A stretch of DNA of 8,580 nucleotides from Cellvibrio sp. GTDB taxonomy: Bacteria > Pseudomonadota > Gammaproteobacteria > Pseudomonadales > Cellvibrionaceae. Position numbers and translations under genes: made by a program. This document shows positions 5,506 to 8,580 of this stretch, piece by piece. The stretch covers positions 1 to 8,580 of the forward strand of contig JAJQJO010000150.1 of the NCBI GenBank assembly GCA_021323495.1, given 5' to 3'. Positions within the stretch are counted from its first letter, which is position 1. Every line of letters starts with the position of its first letter. The notes under the pieces were generated by a model that was not told the origin of the DNA, made no database searches, and was given only the letters and a program-made list of their open reading frames with translations.

Positions 5506-6678
5506 TTAATTGTTGGTGCTGGCAAGGTTTTGCCGGCGATATTCGCTGGGCGTCATCTGCAGCTGTTGGCGAAAAGCGGTATTGAAGGTGGATTTGGAAT
5601 TGAACCCGGCATCTTCAGCGATAGCGATAATCGTTTTGTCCGGACAGGTTAGCAATGCCTGCCTGGCTGCATTTATCCGATAGCGATTAATCCATTCATA
5701 AAAATTGGTTTGCAGATCCTGATTGATCACTTGGGACACATAATGTGGGCTTTCACGTAAATGCTCGCTCAATTGTTTCAAGCTAAGGCTTGATTGCGCA
5801 TAGAGCTTTTCGTTTTCCATCGCTGTGTGTAATTTGATTTTTATGCGGCGTCTGATTCCTTCATCTAACGGCGAGTTAGTGTATTTATCCGCATTAGTTT
5901 TGATGGACGCGGCCAGAGTTATATCACTGGGCGATGCGGGAGTTACTACTAATGGCTTAAGTCGCCAAAGGGCAAAAAGGGCGCGCAGGGTAAAAATAAT
6001 CTCCACTGTCATAAAAAGGTTGATCCCCAACCCACCTACCGGGCCGATGTACATGCAGTGCAGCGTGCGCAGGATTGCCATCAACCATTTCACCAACAGG
6101 ATCAATAGCAGCCACTTCAGCGCCTGCAACGAGTATTCGTAGGGGTTGGAAAAGTTGGCAAAAATTTGTTGGTCATATTCCTGTAACAGCAATCGGATCC
6201 GCACCACCAACATGGGAACCTGAAGGATAAATATAGCGATACTTATCAACATACAGCCATGAATAAACACCGCGTGATGAGTTGATACGGGAGCAGCCGG
6301 ATTACCAAAGTCAGTACCTGCATGTGCAGACAGCAATAACGGCAGTAAACACAAGCTTGCCATCAACAATAACCATTTATGCAATTCAGGAAGGGCAGTG
6401 GGGCCTGGTGTTTGCTGGCGGGTAATCTCCAGCGTACATAACCATAAGCAGGGAGCAATCAACAACGACAGCTGCATCAATCCCCCAAGCCACAGGGATT
6501 TGAATCCCGTGCCCGGGTGTAACATCAACCATTCAAACCCGAAACCTACTGCCTCCAGTAATAGAAATACCGAAAAATACCGCAACCGCCATTGTGGCAA
6601 CAGATTGTGCAAGCTTGCTGCACTGAGCAAGCAATAGCCTATTGCGATGGCAAATAATGAGGTTTGGAATATGTTCAT
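5506..6678 (-). CDS. Membrane-bound AraC-family transcriptional regulator with seven N-terminal helices
   Basis: A 390-residue regulator anchored in the inner membrane. From the ATG at 6678 the protein starts directly with a hydrophobic helix. Seven likely membrane segments follow, at about residues 2-24, 34-54, 62-84, 101-121, 134-160, 184-206 and 217-238. The region 240-297 is cytoplasmic linker. The C-terminal domain (about 298-381) is a double helix-turn-helix of the AraC/XylS type: LSLKQLSEHLRESPHYVSQVIN, then IIAIAEDAGFNSKSTFNTAFRQ, ending with the conserved MTPSEYRRQ. Such proteins sense a signal at or across the membrane and bind DNA nearby. The frame extends to a TTG at 6720, but the added 14 residues have no family feature and no better ribosome-binding site; the site before 6678 is also weak. 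It is 81 bases upstream of the esterase-like gene in the same direction and likely cotranscribed. Targets are probably the neighbouring genes and perhaps its own promoter (inference). Confidence 0.88.
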   Translation of the reverse strand: MNIFQTSLFAIAIGYCLLSAASLHNLLPQWRLRYFSVFLLLEAVGFGFEWLMLHPGTGFKSLWLGGLMQLSLLIAPCLWLCTLEITRQQTPGPTALPELHKWLLLMASLCLLPLLLSAHAGTDFGNPAAPVSTHHAVFIHGCMLISIAIFILQVPMLVVRIRLLLQEYDQQIFANFSNPYEYSLQALKWLLLILLVKWLMAILRTLHCMYIGPVGGLGINLFMTVEIIFTLRALFALWRLKPLVVTPASPSDITLAASIKTNADKYTNSPLDEGIRRRIKIKLHTAMENEKLYAQSSLSLKQLSEHLRESPHYVSQVINQDLQTNFYEWINRYRINAARQALLTCPDKTIIAIAEDAGFNSKSTFNTAFRQQLQMTPSEYRRQNLASTNN

Positions 6679-6747
6679 AGGTATCAGTGGAGATGCTGAA
6701 GGATTAACGTTCTGGCGCAATAGTAGCGCGCTCTGGATTCGGCGACT

Positions 6748-6781
6748 ATGTTTTGAGTGTTAACCTTAGGTTTTCAAAACC
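6748..6781 (-). promoter_or_regulatory. Possible promoter and operator of the AraC-type regulator gene
   Basis: On the - strand TTGAAA (6772-6777, 5 of 6 to the -35 consensus) is followed after 18 bases by AAACAT (6748-6753, only 3 of 6 to the -10 consensus). The -35 sits in a perfect 13-base palindrome, GGTTTTCAAAACC (6769-6781), which overlaps a second palindrome, AACCTTAGGTT (6762-6772). The stacked half-sites about 90 bases before the regulator's ATG would suit autoregulation. The -10 match is poor, so the promoter part is tentative. Confidence 0.25.
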
Positions 6782-6824
6782 ACGTCTGACCCGACCGCTT
6801 GAACGCAATGATATTTTTAACAGC

Positions 6825-6853
6825 AAAAAGCCCGGCAAATTGCCGGGCTTTTT
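6825..6853 (-). terminator. Strong rho-independent terminator of argS (bidirectional)
   Basis: AAAAAGCCCGGCAA (6825-6838) and TTGCCGGGCTTTTT (6840-6853) are perfect 14-base arms around a single base. On the - strand this gives a GC-rich stem with flanking A and T runs, about 30 bases past the argS stop codon. Its symmetry means it could also stop + strand transcription. It isolates the argS transcript from the regulator gene downstream. Confidence 0.92.
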
Positions 6854-6883
6854 ATTGATGAGCGTATCGTTAACTGTACTGAA

Positions 6884-8580
6884 TTACATCCGTTCCATCA
6901 CCTCAATACCCAACAAGTCTAACCCTCGCTCAATCGTCCTCGCCACCAGGTGACACAAACGCAGCCGGCTATCGCGTATTTCAGGTTCAACGCCATCTTT
7001 CAAAATCGGGCAGGCTTCATAAAAGGTCATATACAAACTGGCAATTTCGTACAAATAAGTACACAGCAAATGCGGCAGGGCTTCGCGTGCGACTTGATCC
7101 AATACTTCACTGAATTGCAGTAGTTTAATCGCGAGCGTTTTTTCCTGTTCAGTGCCAATTACAATTGCATTGGTGAGCGATTCCGGAGTAACACCGGCTT
7201 TGCGGAAAATACTTTGTACGCGCGTAAATGCATATTGCAAGTAAGGTGCGGTGTTACCTTCAAAGCTGAGCATGGATTCCCAGCTGAATACATAATCATT
7301 GGTGCGGGTTTTACACAGGTCAGCGTATTTCACTGAACCTATGCCGACCTTGCGGCCAATTTCTGCGACTTCACCGGCAGTCAATTCAGAATTTTTTTCG
7401 CTTACCAAGGTGGTTGCGCGTTCAACGGCTTCAGTCAATAACTCGGCGAGTTTAACCGTGCCGCCAGTGCGGGTTTTAAACGGTTTGCCGTCACTGCCCA
7501 TCATGGTGCCGAACGCGAGATGCTCAAGGCTGACTGATTCATCAACAAACTTCGCTTTGCGGGACAGGGTAAATACTTGCTGCATATGCAGTGACTGGCG
7601 CGCATCGATAAAATACATAATGCGCTTGGCTTTTAATATATTCACGCGATAGCGCAGCGCGGCCAAATCCGTGGTGGCATACAAAAATCCGCCACCTTGC
7701 TTCTGGATTATCACCGGTGATGGATTGCCTTCTTTATCGGCCAACTCTTGCAGGAACACTACCTGGGCGCCATCACTTTCCACCGCGAGGCCTTGCGCTT
7801 GCAATTCTTTTACGACCGGTGCGAGATCCTTATTGTAAAAACTTTCACCGCGCACGTCGCTGTCTTTCAGGGTGACGTTGAGTTGCTGATAAATTTCGGT
7901 GCTGTGATGCAGCGAAATAGTTTTAAATTGTTCCCAGAGTTTTAACATTTGTGCATCGCCGGATTGCAAACGCACAACGTACTCGCGCGCTTTGTTGGCA
8001 AAGGCTTCGTCATCGTCAAAATGTTTTTTGGCCTGCTGGTAAAATACTTCCAGGTCCTTGAGTGCCATGGCGTCATCACCCCTGGTTCCCAACTGCTCTT
8101 CCAATTCGGCAATCAACATACCGAATTGGGTACCCCAATCGCCCACATGGTTTTGACGGATGACATTGTGGCCAAGGAATTCCAGCAGGCGGGCAAGGGC
8201 ATCGCCAATAATAGTGGAGCGCAAATGGCCTACGTGCATTTCTTTGGCGAGATTAGGACCGGAATAATCGATAACAATATTTTGCGCGGTGGTGGTTTTT
8301 TCAACCTGCAGGCGTGCATCGCTTTGCGCTTTGGCGATTTGCCCACCCAACCATTCCGGCTTCAAATCGATATTGATAAAACCGGGGCCGGCAATTTCTA
8401 CTTTCTCGGCAATGCCATCCAGCTCTAGCGCAGCGACGATTTTAGCGGCGAGGTCGCGTGGATTGGTGCCCATGGCTTTGGCCGCACCCATGGCACAGTT
8501 GGCCTGGTAATCGCCAAAGCCGGCCTTTTTACCGGGGGCAATCAGGGCGGGCAAGTCGGCGGGTACACCGACGGCGGCCA
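6884..8580 (-). CDS. argS: Arginyl-tRNA synthetase (N-terminal start outside window)
   Basis: Class I aminoacyl-tRNA synthetase that charges tRNA-Arg with arginine in the cytoplasm. About 565 codons are visible. The frame stays open to the right edge, and comparison with E. coli ArgS (577 residues) suggests that only some 15 N-terminal residues are missing. Features in order: the N-terminal domain with FGDYQAN near 8513 and VEIAGPGFINI near 8390; the catalytic domain with EMHVGHLRSTIIGDA near 8240, whose HVGH (8225-8236) is the HIGH signature; NHVGDWGTQFGML near 8150; GKPFKTRTGGTVKL near 7470; then the DALR anticodon-binding domain with EGNTAPYLQYAFTRV near 7240 and the family-typical end GIEVMERM. 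A canonical KMSKS is absent, as is known for many ArgRS enzymes. The gene ends in TAA and is followed by the terminator hairpin. Identification is near certain. Confidence 0.97.
   Translation of the reverse strand, partial: AAVGVPADLPALIAPGKKAGFGDYQANCAMGAAKAMGTNPRDLAAKIVAALELDGIAEKVEIAGPGFINIDLKPEWLGGQIAKAQSDARLQVEKTTTAQNIVIDYSGPNLAKEMHVGHLRSTIIGDALARLLEFLGHNVIRQNHVGDWGTQFGMLIAELEEQLGTRGDDAMALKDLEVFYQQAKKHFDDDEAFANKAREYVVRLQSGDAQMLKLWEQFKTISLHHSTEIYQQLNVTLKDSDVRGESFYNKDLAPVVKELQAQGLAVESDGAQVVFLQELADKEGNPSPVIIQKQGGGFLYATTDLAALRYRVNILKAKRIMYFIDARQSLHMQQVFTLSRKAKFVDESVSLEHLAFGTMMGSDGKPFKTRTGGTVKLAELLTEAVERATTLVSEKNSELTAGEVAEIGRKVGIGSVKYADLCKTRTNDYVFSWESMLSFEGNTAPYLQYAFTRVQSIFRKAGVTPESLTNAIVIGTEQEKTLAIKLLQFSEVLDQVAREALPHLLCTYLYEIASLYMTFYEACPILKDGVEPEIRDSRLRLCHLVARTIERGLDLLGIEVMERM

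Noticed and set aside
6679..6720. TTG start for the AraC-type regulator
   Set aside because: It adds 14 polar residues without family support; the ATG at 6678 begins directly at the first membrane helix.
7440..7490. Missing KMSKS in argS as a sign of an inactive enzyme
   Set aside because: Many ArgRS enzymes, including the E. coli one, lack the canonical motif; the KPFKTRTGGTVKL segment here matches E. coli ArgS.
8552..8554. TTG at 8554 as the start of argS
   Set aside because: The frame continues to the right edge and ArgS proteins have further N-terminal residues, so this is an internal Leu codon.

Overview
The window reads like a chromosomal segment of a polysaccharide-degrading gammaproteobacterium, with Cellvibrio or a relative as my best guess. 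That guess rests on three things. The DinG, YqcC and ArgS proteins are gammaproteobacterial in type. Base composition is moderate. The middle of the window carries a secreted carbohydrate-esterase gene set. The organism name is an inference, not something the sequence proves.

Layout. Two housekeeping blocks flank an accessory block. On the left, on the + strand, are the C-terminal half of the DinG helicase gene (cut by the left edge) and a small yqcC-family gene, separated by about 115 bases that hold a degenerate dispersed-repeat-like palindrome. From about 1567 to the right edge everything is on the - strand. Reading in the direction of transcription (right to left) the order is: argS (cut by the right edge, with a strong hairpin terminator at 6825-6853); a membrane-bound AraC-type regulator; a secreted esterase-fold protein that lacks its catalytic Ser and His; a membrane-anchored coiled-coil protein of unknown function; and an SGNH/CE12-type acetylesterase lipoprotein whose stop codon abuts the yqcC stop codon.

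How it may work together. The regulator and the esterase-like gene are 81 bases apart and probably form one unit, ending at a candidate terminator at 4304-4330. The coiled-coil gene and the lipoprotein form a second unit (41 bases apart) with a good sigma70-type promoter at 4263-4291. The lipoprotein probably deacetylates a pectin- or xylan-type polysaccharide at the cell envelope. The dead esterase may bind the same kind of ligand, and the 7-helix AraC protein could pass a signal from the envelope to DNA. These functional links are inferred from position only.

The most unusual features are: (1) the esterase-fold protein with Met in place of the nucleophile Ser and Asn in place of the catalytic His; (2) perfect inverted repeats (8 bp and 7 bp) just upstream of two neighbouring genes, each with one arm being the Shine-Dalgarno sequence, so that both ribosome-binding sites could be hidden in a hairpin; (3) tiny reading frames that end on or next to the start codons of those same two genes. 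No RNA genes, CRISPR arrays, insertion sequences or prophage genes were seen. No stretch longer than 300 bases lacks a gene.
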